Assembly (NCBI GenBank): GCA_036556425.1
Contig: DATBJJ010000156.1
Span: forward strand, 1-64,000
Reading direction: 5' to 3'
Origin: DATBJJ01 sp036556425
GTDB lineage: Bacteria > Acidobacteriota > Vicinamibacteria > Vicinamibacterales > 2-12-FULL-66-21
DNA: 64,000 nucleotides
Below, piece by piece: positions 7,833 to 17,079 of this stretch. Under the pieces are notes generated by a model that was not told the origin of the DNA, did not search any database, and saw only the letters and a list, made by a program, of their open reading frames with translations. A program made the position numbers and the translations under genes. Position 1 is the first letter of the stretch. Each line of letters begins with the position of its first letter.

Positions 7833-9069
7833 TCGACGACGCGGCGGGCTCGATGCGGAGCACGCCGCCGGGATTCGCGTCGATCACGAGATAGAGGAAG
7901 CCGTCAGGCCCCTGACGAACGTCGCGAATGCGCTGCCGGAGCGACGTGAGCATCGCTTCGCGTCCAGCCAGTCCCTTCTCGTTGATGCCGACGCGATGCA
8001 GCGCGAGGCCCGCGAGCGATCCCAGGAAGAATTGTCCCTTCCACCCGGCGAACTTGTCTCCGGTGTAGATGACCATCCCCGAGAGTCCCGGCGACGGCGA
8101 CCAGAAGACGAACGGCTGCTCCATGTCGTCGCGCGCGGGCTGCGCGCTGATGACCTCGCCGCTGTATTCGCGGCCGAGCGTGATCACCGGCCATCCGTAG
8201 TTCTTGCCGGGCTGAATGAGATTCAGCTCGTCGCCGCCCTGAGGTCCGTGCTCGGTTTCCCACACCGCGCCGGTGTCGGGATGCACCGCGAGGCCCTGCA
8301 GATTGCGATGGCCGTACGAGTAAATCTCGGGCTTGAAGCCGGCCTTTCCGACGAACGGATTGTCGGGCGGCACGGTGCCGTCGTCTTTCAATCGCAGGAC
8401 CTTTCCACCATGGATGTTCGTGTTCTGCGCGCGATTGCGATCGTTGCGCTCTCCGACCGTCATGTAGAGCATGCCGTCGCGGCCGAAGGCGAGCTTCGAT
8501 CCGAAATGGGCGCCGCCCGTGTTCCAGTTGTCGGCGACGAAGATGTCCTTCACGTCGACGAGCGCCTTGCCATCGAAGCGGCCTCGCGCGAGCGCCGTCG
8601 TGGCTTCTTTTTCGCGCGCCTTCGAGTACGTGAGATACACGAGCTGGTTCTTCGCGAATTGCGGATGGAGCGCGACTTCTAGGAGACCGCCCTGGCCGGC
8701 CGCGAACACTGCTGGTGTACCCGCCACGGGCTGCGGATCGAGCGTGCCGTTGCGCGCGATGCGCAGACGGCCAGGCTTTTCGGTGATCAGCATGTCGCCG
8801 TTCGGAAGGAACGCGAGGCTCCACGGCGACGCGAGTCCCTTGAACATCGGCACGACGCGAACGTTCTGCCCGTTCGTCTCCACGGTTTGAGGCGCGTCGG
8901 GGAACGGCAGCGTCGGCGTGCGCTGGAAGCTGCCTGGCGGTGGCGGAGGAGGCGGACCGCCTTGACGCCCGCCCGCGGGCGGCGTCTGCTGCGCGATTCC
9001 AATTGCCGTGGCGAACGCGATCGCGCTCGCCGCAGCGGCCCACGTTCCGTGTCGTCGTGAATTGGGCAT
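7816..9069 (-). CDS. Exported PQQ-type aldose/sorbosone dehydrogenase
   Basis: 417 residues with a signal peptide (hydrophobic 10-26, AIGIAQQ) and a Gly/Pro-rich linker (residues 32-48). It belongs to the glucose/sorbosone dehydrogenase beta-propeller family (GSDH, relatives of YliI): MLITEKPGRLRI, GGAHFGSKLAFGRDGMLYMT, HGGKVLRLKDDG, HRNLQGLAVHP and ETEHGPQGGDELN are all family landmarks. These enzymes oxidise aldose sugars with pyrroloquinoline quinone in the periplasm. The ATG has a purine-rich ribosome site (AGAAGGG), and the isomerase gene ends 18 bases upstream, so the genes are probably cotranscribed. Confidence 0.9.
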   Translation of the reverse strand: MPNSRRHGTWAAAASAIAFATAIGIAQQTPPAGGRQGGPPPPPPPGSFQRTPTLPFPDAPQTVETNGQNVRVVPMFKGLASPWSLAFLPNGDMLITEKPGRLRIARNGTLDPQPVAGTPAVFAAGQGGLLEVALHPQFAKNQLVYLTYSKAREKEATTALARGRFDGKALVDVKDIFVADNWNTGGAHFGSKLAFGRDGMLYMTVGERNDRNRAQNTNIHGGKVLRLKDDGTVPPDNPFVGKAGFKPEIYSYGHRNLQGLAVHPDTGAVWETEHGPQGGDELNLIQPGKNYGWPVITLGREYSGEVISAQPARDDMEQPFVFWSPSPGLSGMVIYTGDKFAGWKGQFFLGSLAGLALHRVGINEKGLAGREAMLTSLRQRIRDVRQGPDGFLYLVIDANPGGVLRIEPAASSTTSSQ

Positions 9070-9087
9070 TCGTGTTTTCCCTTCTTC

Positions 9088-9921
9088 TCAGGTCTGTGAG
9101 ATGCCAGCGAGCACGCCGCGCATGTAGGCGAACGACTGCTGCATGCCGGGAAGCGGATTGTCGACGTCGATTTCGTACTCGAGGCCGACGTGGCCCGTGT
9201 AACCGATCTTGATCAGCGCGCGGAAGAGCGCCGGAAAGTCGATCGCTCCCTTGCCGACGATCACCTGGCTATCCCGCTCTTTCAAATTGGCGAGATCTTT
9301 CACGTGCAAGTCGTAGACGCGATCGCGCAGCTCGAGGACGGCCTTCGACGGATCCACGCCGGCGCGCCACGTGTGTCCGATGTCGACGCAGAGTCCCATG
9401 TGCTTGTCGCGTCCTTTGATCGCCTTGTAGACGTCGTACGGCGATGGGAAGTATTTGTCCTCGGGTCCGTGGTTGTGGATCGCGATGCGGATCTGGAATT
9501 CCTTCGCCAGCTTCTCGACGACGTCGAGCGAATCGGTCGACGGCGCGGCGACGATGAGCGGCATGCCCGCGAGGCGCGCGTATTCGAAATCCTTGCGCAC
9601 GGCCGCCTCGTCGTTCGCCATCGTGATGGTGCCGCCGCCCAGGATCGTGAAGCCGGCCGCTTCGGTCTTGGCGCGCGCGGCGCGAATCGCCTCCGGCGGA
9701 TCGGTCCGCGGCAGGTGAACGTCCTTGAAGTTGATGTATTTCGCGTCGCAGGCCTTCGCCATTTCGAGCGCTTTGTCGAATGGGAACTTGCGCAGCGAGT
9801 ACGAGGCCACGCCGAGCTTCAACCGATCCGGCCCGGGAGCTTTCTGTGCGGCCGCATGCGCCGTCATCCTCGGGAGCAGGCTCGCCGCCGCGACCGTTGT
9901 CAGGAATTCACGTCGTCTCAT
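9088..9921 (-). CDS. Exported sugar phosphate isomerase/epimerase family protein (TIM barrel)
   Basis: 277 residues from an ATG that starts MRRREFLTTVAAASLL, a signal peptide with a weak Tat-like start; a longer in-frame start at 9987 would run into lhr and is rejected. The body is the xylose-isomerase-like TIM barrel: KLGVASYSLRKFPF, HNHGPEDKYFPSP, GLCVDIGHTWRAG, LHVKDL and GLEYEID, which place the usual His/Asp/Glu metal ligands. The ATG lies inside the last codons of lhr (14-base overlap), so translation is probably coupled. The next gene in the operon is a sugar dehydrogenase, which fits carbohydrate handling, though the substrate is unknown. Confidence 0.85.
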   Translation of the reverse strand: MRRREFLTTVAAASLLPRMTAHAAAQKAPGPDRLKLGVASYSLRKFPFDKALEMAKACDAKYINFKDVHLPRTDPPEAIRAARAKTEAAGFTILGGGTITMANDEAAVRKDFEYARLAGMPLIVAAPSTDSLDVVEKLAKEFQIRIAIHNHGPEDKYFPSPYDVYKAIKGRDKHMGLCVDIGHTWRAGVDPSKAVLELRDRVYDLHVKDLANLKERDSQVIVGKGAIDFPALFRALIKIGYTGHVGLEYEIDVDNPLPGMQQSFAYMRGVLAGISQT

Positions 9922-12900
9922 ATCTCGCCTCCGAGGAAGGCAGCCTCCGGACCGCCGGATCATATCCCCGCGGGCTGGCACACTCAAACGGCACGCCGTT
10001 GCGGTACGAGACCCGGTGACGAGCGGTCGCGCGCAGGCGCTCTCCGGCCGTCACGATCCCGGTGAGGTTGAGGGGATCGGCGGTCGCAATCGTGATGACG
10101 CGATCGTCGGCGGGCGTTCGGCGGACCTCGCGCATGCGCTCCACCGCACGCGGCAGCGCGAACTGTTCACCTGACATGCCGGAGACGAACCGGCCGCCGC
10201 GAATCTCGCCGCGAGCTTCGAGACGGCGATAGACGCGGGCGAGCTCGCGCCATGGCGCCGCGAGGTTCTCGCGCACGAGCAGCCGGCGGAAGACGATCCC
10301 GTACCTGCGGAGCAGCGCCCACGCTTGCGCGTGGACCGCATCCTCGTGCGAGCACACGATGTCCGGTGAATCGATCGTCGTCCAGCGTCCCGCGAAATTG
10401 GCGCGCGGATCGCGGGCGACGGCGCGGCCGGCCGATCGCGCGAGCAGCGCGCGAAGGCCCGCGAATCCATCGGACGCGGCGAGGCCGGTCGCGGCGAGCG
10501 CACCCAAGGCCGACCGTGTGTCGTCCGCGTCGAGACCGCTCGCGGTGCGGACGTCGCTGAAGAACGACGCGCCGCGCGTGCGCAGCACGTCGAGGACGCG
10601 CCGCGCGGACGGGCGAAGACGATGCTCCGCGTCGACGTTCGCGTTCGACGCGCGCAGGGCCTGCCAGGCATGTCCGTGCTCGCGAAGATACAGCGCGACC
10701 GGCGTCGCCGGCGCGAGCCGCGGCGGATCCGTCCGCTCGGCGGGGATTGGCGAGAACCGCGCCCATCCAACCTCGCCGGCAAGGCACAGCATGTCGAGCA
10801 TGGACGACTGGTAGCCGTCGATGCGCGCCGGCAGAACGCTGCGCTCCCACGCGGCGCCCGCAAGCTCGTACCCGTCGAGCATCGCGAGCGTTTCGCGCAA
10901 GCCGTCGAGGCCGGTCACGCGATCGGTCGGATCGACGTGCTGCCACTTGAACAGGAAGCGCATGAAATCGGCCGGACTCACCGGCTCGATCTCGGCGCGC
11001 AGACGATTGAGCGTATAGCGGTGGATTCTCGCGAGCAGGGCGCGATCGCACCACTGAATCGGTCGATCCGCGGATCCGTTTCGCTCAGTGGCGAAGAAGC
11101 GCCCTCGCAGGACGACGCCCTCGGATTCGAGCGCGAGGAGCGCGGTGTCCGCTTCCTCCTCCGCGATCGCGAGCGATTCCGCCAAGTCGATCGCGGTCGT
11201 CGGACCGGTGAGCGTCAATCGTCCGCGAATCAGCTCGGTCACCGCCGACTGCCGATCCCACATGCGCTCGCGCGACCGGGGAGGCTGAATCGGGGGATCG
11301 AGCGGCGCGTCCGGATGGATGCGGAGGATCTCCGGCAGACGCTCGGCCGCCACGGCGATCGAGGCCCGGGATCGAGTCGATTGCTCCGGAAGAACGACGC
11401 GGCACGCGCGGCGATTGAGGGCAAGCGCATCGAGGAATCCAGAAATCGGCGAATCGAGCTCGGCCTCGCGCAGGAATCCCGCGATCATCAACGCGTCGTG
11501 CAGCTCGTCGGCGTCTCGGGGATCCGGCCGCTCCTCGTCGCGGACGCGCGCGATCGCCGCCGGATCCAGCGCGCCGAGGTCGTCGCGGGACGCATCCGTT
11601 CCGCGCCGCGTCTGCACCGCGTGGCTCCGCCGCTCTTCGAGCGGGGCGTCGTCGAGAAACGCGTAGGGCTGCGCGCCGAGAATCTCGTGAGCGAAGACCG
11701 ATGGCTCCGGCGTATCGCGGGCGACGAGCCGGAGCTCGCCGCGATGGATCTGATGGAGGACCGCGTTCAATCCCTCGAGATCCATGGCTTCCTCGAGGCA
11801 GTCGCGAACGGTTTGATTGACGAGCGGATGATCCGGAACTTGACGATCGCCGGGGATGTTCTCGAGGCACGCGGCGGCATCCGGAAAAACGGACGAGAGA
11901 AGATCCGCGGCAAGCATGCGCTGAACCTGCGGCGCGAGCTTCCGGGCGCCGCGGCTCCGCGGGACCGCCAACGACAGCGTCGCATTCCATCGCCATCGCG
12001 TCTCGAAGACGGGCGCGTCGAGGAACGCCTGCACGAGGACGTCCCGCGCCGTTTCGGGATGCAGATAGCGAAAGACGTCGGACAGCGGAAACGAATGCTG
12101 CGGCCCGAGCGACAGCATCAACCCCTCTTCGGTGGCCGCGGCCTGCAGCTCGAAGTTGAACTGCCTGCAGAACCGTTTTCGCAACGCGAGCCCCCACGCT
12201 TTCGTGATGCGGCTGCCGAACGGCGCGTGCAGCACGAGCTGCATGCCGCCCGATTCGTCGAAGAACCGCTCGAGCACGAGCGTTCGCTGCGACGGGATCA
12301 CGCCGAGCGCCCGCCGGCCTTCGGCAAGGTACCCGGCGGCCTGTTCCGCGGCATCCGGTGCCAGGCCGGCCTCGCCTTGCAGCCACTGGGACAGCGATTC
12401 ACGGCGATCGAGAAGGTAATCGGCGTCGCCGCGAAGATCGCTGACGGCTCGCGATAGCTCGTTGCTTCGCGCCGGCGCCTCGCCAAGCCAGAACGGGATC
12501 GTCGGCGGCGATCCCTTCGCGTCCGCGACGCGCACCGTTCCGTTCGATACCTGCAGGACTCGCCAGGACGCATTGCCGAGCTGAAAGATGTCTCCGGCAT
12601 TCGACTCGATGGCGAAGTCCTCGTTGAGCGTGCCGATCACGGTGTCTTCCGGCTCGAGGACGACGCGGTAGTCGGCGATCTCGGGGATGGCGCCGCCGGA
12701 TGTCAGCGCGAGCAGGCGCGTGCCGCGGCGTCCGCGCAGCATGCTGTTGACCTCGTCGCGATGAACGAGTGCGGCCCGCCGTCCGCGCCGCGTCGAGAAG
12801 CCATCGGCGGCCATCGCGACGACGGCATCGAACGCCGCGCGATCGAGATCGCGATACGGCCAGGCCCGGCGCACGAGCGCGAACATGTCGTCCTCGCGGT

Positions 12901-14164
12901 ACTCGCAGCACGAGGCCTCCGCCGCGATCTGCTGCGCGAGCACGTCGAGCGGCGCGTCGTGCGGCACGATCGCGTCGAGATCGCCTCGCCGCACGGATCG
13001 CAGGAGCGCCGCGCACTCGATCAGGTCGTCGCGCGTCGTTGCGAAGAGACGTCCCTTCGGCAGGCCGGAGATCGTATGCCCCGAGCGCCCGACGCGCTGG
13101 AGCAGCGTCGCGATGCGGTGAGGCGATCCGATCTGGCAGACCAGATCCACGTGGCCGATGTCGATGCCGAGCTCGAGCGACGCCGTCGCGACGAGCGCGC
13201 GCAGCGCGCCGCTCTTCAGGCGCGTCTCGGCGTCGAGCCGTTTCTCTTTCGACAGGCTGCCGTGGTGCGCCGTCACCGCCTCTTCGCCGAGCCGATCGCT
13301 CAAATGCCGCGCGAGGCGCTCGGCCATCCGCCGCGTGTTGACGAACACGAGCGTGGTGCGGTGCGCGCGAATCAGATCGCTCAATCGATCGTGGTACTCG
13401 CTCCAGACCTCGTGCGCCATCACCGCTTCGAGCGGCGATCGCGGAATCTCGATCGCGAGATCCATCTCGCGCTTGTGGCCCGTGTCCACGATGGCGCAGT
13501 CGCCGCGGTCCGTACCCACGAGATACCGGCCGACTTCCTCGATCGGCTTTTGCGTCGCGGAAAGGCCGATGCGCTGCAGCGGCCTCTCAACGGCGTGTTG
13601 AAGACGCTCGAGCGACAGCGCGAGGTGCGCTCCGCGACGCGTCCCAATCACCGCGTGGATTTCGTCGACGATGACCGTTCGAACCGTGCGCAAAATGGCG
13701 CGGCTGCGCTCGGAGGTGAGGAGCAGGTAGAGCGATTCCGGCGTGGTGATCAGAATGTGCGGCGGCGTGCGAATCATGGCCGCGCGCTCCGAGGACGTGG
13801 TGTCGCCGGTGCGGGTCGCGGACGTGATCGCTGGCGCCGCGATTCCGGAGTCCGCCGCGATCGTCGAGATGCCCTGACGCGGCTCCGCGAGATTCTTGTG
13901 AATGTCGGCGCTCAGCGCCTTGAGCGGCGAGACGTAGACGACCCGCACTTCGTCGGGCAGCGGCGCGGCCATGCCCTCGCGCGTCAGCGCGTCGAGCGAC
14001 GACAGAAACGCCGCCAGCGTCTTGCCGGAGCCGGTCGGCGCCGCGATCAGCGTGTGGCAGCCGTCATGGATCGAGTCCCACCCGCGGAGCTGAGCGGGCG
14101 TCGGCGTACCCAGCGCGGAGGTGAACCACTGCTGAACGATGGGATGAAACCGCTCGAAGGACAT
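9908..14164 (-). CDS. lhr: Lhr-family large DEAD/DEAH helicase
   Basis: 1418 residues from the ATG giving MSFERFHPIVQQWF, the usual Lhr start; upstream in-frame codons run through the heptamer array and are rejected. Superfamily 2 motifs are clear: Q-motif region TPAQLRGW, Walker A APTGSGKT (42-49), DEIH (167-170), LSATQKP (about 201-207), and motif VI in QRVGRSGH. The long C-terminal region carries the Lhr-specific winged-helix and beta-barrel domains (YQSSMLDMLCLAGEVGWARF). Lhr is a 3'-5' translocase implicated in DNA or RNA metabolism and stress tolerance. It appears to lead an operon with two sugar-related genes, an odd pairing. TATGCT at 14198-14203 is a possible -10. Confidence 0.93.
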   Translation of the reverse strand: MSFERFHPIVQQWFTSALGTPTPAQLRGWDSIHDGCHTLIAAPTGSGKTLAAFLSSLDALTREGMAAPLPDEVRVVYVSPLKALSADIHKNLAEPRQGISTIAADSGIAAPAITSATRTGDTTSSERAAMIRTPPHILITTPESLYLLLTSERSRAILRTVRTVIVDEIHAVIGTRRGAHLALSLERLQHAVERPLQRIGLSATQKPIEEVGRYLVGTDRGDCAIVDTGHKREMDLAIEIPRSPLEAVMAHEVWSEYHDRLSDLIRAHRTTLVFVNTRRMAERLARHLSDRLGEEAVTAHHGSLSKEKRLDAETRLKSGALRALVATASLELGIDIGHVDLVCQIGSPHRIATLLQRVGRSGHTISGLPKGRLFATTRDDLIECAALLRSVRRGDLDAIVPHDAPLDVLAQQIAAEASCCEYREDDMFALVRRAWPYRDLDRAAFDAVVAMAADGFSTRRGRRAALVHRDEVNSMLRGRRGTRLLALTSGGAIPEIADYRVVLEPEDTVIGTLNEDFAIESNAGDIFQLGNASWRVLQVSNGTVRVADAKGSPPTIPFWLGEAPARSNELSRAVSDLRGDADYLLDRRESLSQWLQGEAGLAPDAAEQAAGYLAEGRRALGVIPSQRTLVLERFFDESGGMQLVLHAPFGSRITKAWGLALRKRFCRQFNFELQAAATEEGLMLSLGPQHSFPLSDVFRYLHPETARDVLVQAFLDAPVFETRWRWNATLSLAVPRSRGARKLAPQVQRMLAADLLSSVFPDAAACLENIPGDRQVPDHPLVNQTVRDCLEEAMDLEGLNAVLHQIHRGELRLVARDTPEPSVFAHEILGAQPYAFLDDAPLEERRSHAVQTRRGTDASRDDLGALDPAAIARVRDEERPDPRDADELHDALMIAGFLREAELDSPISGFLDALALNRRACRVVLPEQSTRSRASIAVAAERLPEILRIHPDAPLDPPIQPPRSRERMWDRQSAVTELIRGRLTLTGPTTAIDLAESLAIAEEEADTALLALESEGVVLRGRFFATERNGSADRPIQWCDRALLARIHRYTLNRLRAEIEPVSPADFMRFLFKWQHVDPTDRVTGLDGLRETLAMLDGYELAGAAWERSVLPARIDGYQSSMLDMLCLAGEVGWARFSPIPAERTDPPRLAPATPVALYLREHGHAWQALRASNANVDAEHRLRPSARRVLDVLRTRGASFFSDVRTASGLDADDTRSALGALAATGLAASDGFAGLRALLARSAGRAVARDPRANFAGRWTTIDSPDIVCSHEDAVHAQAWALLRRYGIVFRRLLVRENLAAPWRELARVYRRLEARGEIRGGRFVSGMSGEQFALPRAVERMREVRRTPADDRVITIATADPLNLTGIVTAGERLRATARHRVSYRNGVPFECASPRGYDPAVRRLPSSEARYETT

Positions 14165-14209
14165 GGTCCGGGAACCCGTGGGGACGCGGAAGCTTTCAGC
14201 ATACCGCAC

Positions 14210-14243
14210 GTTCTTCGTTCTTTGTTCTTCGTTCTTCGTTCCC
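14210..14243. repeat. Tandem array of GTTCTTC heptamers
   Basis: Four 7-bp units (three GTTCTTC and one GTTCTTT) followed by a partial unit GTTCCC, in perfect register. The array lies in the 134-base spacer between the divergent lhr and methyltransferase starts. Confidence 0.9.
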
Positions 14244-14298
14244 GGAAATCCGCCCATCGTGTCCGTCTCTTCCGGTGCGAGTTGGACGGAGGCGGGCC

Positions 14299-15282
14299 AT
14301 GCACACGGTACTGCGGAAGGAGCTGTTCGAAAGCGATCACACGGAAGATCCGGCAACGGCGCTCGCGCTGCTGTCGGCCGCCTGTGCGAGGCTCGAGCGC
14401 CTCGGCCGGGGCACGGTCGTCGACGGCCGGCGTCAGTATCATCTCGTCGTGTCGGCGGTCCACGATATTTGCGGCGCGCTCACCGACTGCGAAGCGTCCG
14501 GCGTCGCCGAGGCCGACGTGCGTGAGACGCTCGTCCCGGCACGCGAGATTTTCGGACGCTCGCCATTCGTCACGAGGCTGCAGCGGTGGCCCCGCGGATA
14601 CGCGGGCGACTTCGAGACGATCGAATGGCTCTGGTGCGGCGACAACCGGGCCCCCGCCGGCACCCTCGCTCACGCGATCGAGAATTACGCGCTCAACGCC
14701 GCAATCGCTCAACAGCATCGCAACAAGGTCACGCTGCAGGCCGCCTGCATGCTTCAAGCGATGGCGACCTCTCCATCGTGCAGGGTGCTGTCAATCGGCT
14801 GCGGCAGCAGTCCCGATCTGCGAACCGTCATCAACCAGGTTCCGTCCTCGTCGACCTTCGTCCTGTGCGACAGCGACCGCGACGCCTTGAGCTACTCGCG
14901 CGCGAAGCTGCACTCGATCGCCGATCGCTGCCGCTTCGTCCACGGCATGGTGCCTCGAGTGCTCCGGGCCGTGCGCGAACACGGCCCGTTCGATCTCATT
15001 CTCGCGGGCGGATTGTTCGACTACCTGTCCGATCGCTTCATCGTCCGCACGCTCTCGCAGTGCTGGAACGAGATCCTCGCGCCGGGCGGACGCATCGTCT
15101 TCACGAACATCGCGCGCGGGAACCCGTTTCGCGTGTGGATCGAGTATCTCGCGGACTGGCGATTGATCGAGCGCTCGGAAGAGGACATCACGCGAATCTG
15201 CGGCGATGCCGGGATTCCCGCACCGCCGGCGATGCTCCGCGACGCGACGTCGCTCGCGATCGTGGTGTCGCTCGCGAAATAG
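14299..15282 (+). CDS. SAM-dependent methyltransferase, PhcB-like
   Basis: 327 residues; the ATG at 14299 is preceded by a strong GGAGG site (14288-14292), so the GTG at 14275 is less likely. A helical N-terminal region of about 110 residues leads to RGYAGDFETIEWLW, then the Rossmann methyltransferase domain with motif I VLSIGCGSSPDL, motif II FVLCDSDRDAL and ILAPGGRIVFTNIARGNPF. The RGY-GD-E-T segment before the fold is typical of a family often annotated as 3-hydroxypalmitic acid methyl ester biosynthesis protein (PhcB of Ralstonia, a quorum-signal methyltransferase). Signal synthesis here is only a possibility; no adjacent sensor kinase or acyl-CoA gene is present. Confidence 0.75.
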   Translation: MHTVLRKELFESDHTEDPATALALLSAACARLERLGRGTVVDGRRQYHLVVSAVHDICGALTDCEASGVAEADVRETLVPAREIFGRSPFVTRLQRWPRGYAGDFETIEWLWCGDNRAPAGTLAHAIENYALNAAIAQQHRNKVTLQAACMLQAMATSPSCRVLSIGCGSSPDLRTVINQVPSSSTFVLCDSDRDALSYSRAKLHSIADRCRFVHGMVPRVLRAVREHGPFDLILAGGLFDYLSDRFIVRTLSQCWNEILAPGGRIVFTNIARGNPFRVWIEYLADWRLIERSEEDITRICGDAGIPAPPAMLRDATSLAIVVSLAK

Positions 15283-15284
15283 GT

Positions 15285-16568
15285 TCAGGTCCGCGCGATG
15301 GCCGCGTAAACCGGCAGCCCCGCCATCATCAGGAGGAAGCCCCAGAAGACGACCTCGGCGCCGGCTCCTCCGATCGCGAAGAGCGCGTAGGCGAACGCGA
15401 GGCTGGCGACGACCGATGCGCCGGTCGACCAGGGGAACGAGCGGTCGCGCCGCCGCACGATGAAGCCCGCAAGCGAGCAGAACGTGTAGGGAACGAGCGT
15501 GCTCAACGTCGCCAGCAGGATGATGAACGTGAAGAGATCGACGAGGTTGCGCGAGTAGTTCATCGCGACGAGCGCCGTCGACAGGCACGCGCCGATCGTC
15601 ATCGCGACCGCCGGCGTGCCGCGGCTCGAGATCTTCGCGAACACTTTCGGGAACAGCCCGTCGTTCGCGACGGCGAGCGGAATCTGTCCGACGATCAACA
15701 CCCAACCGTTCAACGCGCCGAAGCAGGAGATCGCCGCGCCGAGCGCGACGATGGCCGCGGCGCCCTCGCCGCCGATGCGCCGCGCCGCGTCGGCGAATGG
15801 CGCCGTCGATCGGCTCAACGCTGACGGATCGATCAGGCTCATCACGCCAACCGTCGCGAGGATGTAGATGATCGCGGTCAGGATCGTGCCGGCGATCGTC
15901 GCGCGAGGAATGGTGCGATCCGCGTCGACGGTGATGCCCGCCGGAATCGTCGCGCACTCGAGGCCGAGAAACGCCCACAGCGTCAGCGTCGCCGTCGCCA
16001 TCACGCCTTTCGCGATCGAGCGGACGTCCGTTCCGCCGGCGGCGAAGTGGGACGCGTCGAAGCTCGCGCATCCCGCGATGCCAATGAGGACGAGCGGAAG
16101 GATCTTGAGCGCCGTCGTCACGACCTGCACGCGCCCGGCGCTTCGTACGCCCCAGATGTTGACGACGGTCAGCAGCCACACCAGCGCGACGGCGAGGAGC
16201 GCCGCGCGCGGCGGGCTGTGAACGATCGACGGTACGAACGGATCGAGATAGCCGACGAACGCGACGGCAAGCGCCGCGTTCGTGCACCAAACGGAGATCC
16301 AATAGCCCCACGCGACGAGAAAACCGGCGAGATCGCCGTAGGCAAGACGCGTGTAGGCGTACGGGCCGCCGCTCGCCGGATGAAATCGCGCGAGGCGCGC
16401 AAAGACCAGCGCGAGGAAGATGGAGCCTGCCGCCGAGACGATCCAGCCGAGCAGGCTGATCGCCCCGAACGGCGCGAGCGAGGCCGGCAGCAGGAACACC
16501 CCGGACCCGATCATGTTCCCCATGACCAGGGCGATCGACGTCCAGACGCCGATCGGCCGGGCACTCAC
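15285..16568 (-). CDS. APC-family amino acid permease
   Basis: About 427 residues and twelve hydrophobic helices. The first helix has GNMIGSGVFLLPASLAPFG, the APC unwound-helix signature, and the second half contains LGLECATIPAG, as in arginine/agmatine-type antiporters. The start is uncertain: the open frame reaches 16655, but that would overlap the BON gene by 68 bases, so GTG 16568 (VSARPIGVW), 19 bases after the BON stop, is chosen. No clear Shine-Dalgarno site precedes it. It probably moves amino acids or polyamines across the inner membrane; the substrate is not resolved. Confidence 0.85.
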   Translation of the reverse strand: MSARPIGVWTSIALVMGNMIGSGVFLLPASLAPFGAISLLGWIVSAAGSIFLALVFARLARFHPASGGPYAYTRLAYGDLAGFLVAWGYWISVWCTNAALAVAFVGYLDPFVPSIVHSPPRAALLAVALVWLLTVVNIWGVRSAGRVQVVTTALKILPLVLIGIAGCASFDASHFAAGGTDVRSIAKGVMATATLTLWAFLGLECATIPAGITVDADRTIPRATIAGTILTAIIYILATVGVMSLIDPSALSRSTAPFADAARRIGGEGAAAIVALGAAISCFGALNGWVLIVGQIPLAVANDGLFPKVFAKISSRGTPAVAMTIGACLSTALVAMNYSRNLVDLFTFIILLATLSTLVPYTFCSLAGFIVRRRDRSFPWSTGASVVASLAFAYALFAIGGAGAEVVFWGFLLMMAGLPVYAAIART

Positions 16569-16587
16569 TGTGTGTTGGTGGTTGGAA

Positions 16588-16890
16588 CTACGCGACGCGC
16601 TTCTTCTTGTCGCCGCCCGATGCGTCGTCGATGATCCGGAGAAGGTTGTCGACACCCGCCGCGCCGAGCGCCCGAGCGAGGATGTCGGCGCGCCGCCGCT
16701 CGAGCGCCGATCGCACCTGCCCCTTGAGCGTCACGTGGCCGTCGTTGACCTCGACGTTGATGATCGTCCGGTGCTTCCCCGTGCCGGTCCAGAACGAAGG
16801 ATCCTCTTCAATCTGTTCCGTGATCACGAGTTGAAGTTCGTCGTCGTCAAGCAGGCCGGACTTCGCCCGCCGGATGATTTCTGCTCGCAT
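16588..16890 (-). CDS. Small cytoplasmic BON-domain protein
   Basis: 100 residues with no signal peptide. The C-terminal two-thirds is a BON domain (TIINVEVNDGHVTLKGQVRSALERRRADILARALGAAGVDNLL), a fold thought to bind phospholipid or ligands in osmotic-stress proteins. The tail is GDKKKRVA. The start ATG has a good AGGAGA site, and the APC permease gene follows. The second BON protein of this window (34953) is exported and has two domains. Confidence 0.8.
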   Translation of the reverse strand: MRAEIIRRAKSGLLDDDELQLVITEQIEEDPSFWTGTGKHRTIINVEVNDGHVTLKGQVRSALERRRADILARALGAAGVDNLLRIIDDASGGDKKKRVA

Positions 16891-17006
16891 ATCTCTCCTC
16901 GCCTGAACCGTGGTTCCGGTCGCCTATTCCCTGTCGCTGCTTGTTGTTACTGCTTTAGACGCTTGGACGTTTCACGGAGGATCCCGAGGTACAAGCTCAG
17001 CCACAG

Positions 17007-17022
17007 CTGACCCCGGCGTCAG
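17007..17022. repeat. Short palindromic element in the BON-argG spacer
   Basis: CTGAC (17007-17011) and GTCAG (17018-17022) form a 5-bp stem around CCCGGC, followed by ACCC. It resembles the GGGTCAGACCC elements at two other gene junctions here. The 189-base spacer 16891-17079 holds no gene I can support. Confidence 0.4.
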
Positions 17023-17079
17023 ACCCTTTGGGAGCGGCATTTTATGTCATTCGGGGTCGAAAGAAAAGCGATGACGGCG

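Noticed and set aside
10622..12457. Plus-strand open frame (611 codons) inside lhr
   Set aside because: Antisense to conserved Lhr C-terminal domains, no motif, strongly biased composition.
12761..14890. Long plus-strand open frame (709 codons) antisense to lhr and running into the methyltransferase
   Set aside because: It lies opposite intact helicase motifs and is Arg-rich without any recognisable domain; it reads through the heptamer array and the methyltransferase in the wrong frame.
16949..16976. Possible further heptamer array (AGACGCT/TGGACGT words)
   Set aside because: Only two to three loosely similar words; too weak to count with the twelve listed loci.
16891..17079. Possible small RNA or gene in the 189-base spacer between the BON gene and argG
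   Set aside because: Only short palindromic words are visible, with no T-run terminator, no convincing promoter, and no open frame with a ribosome site.
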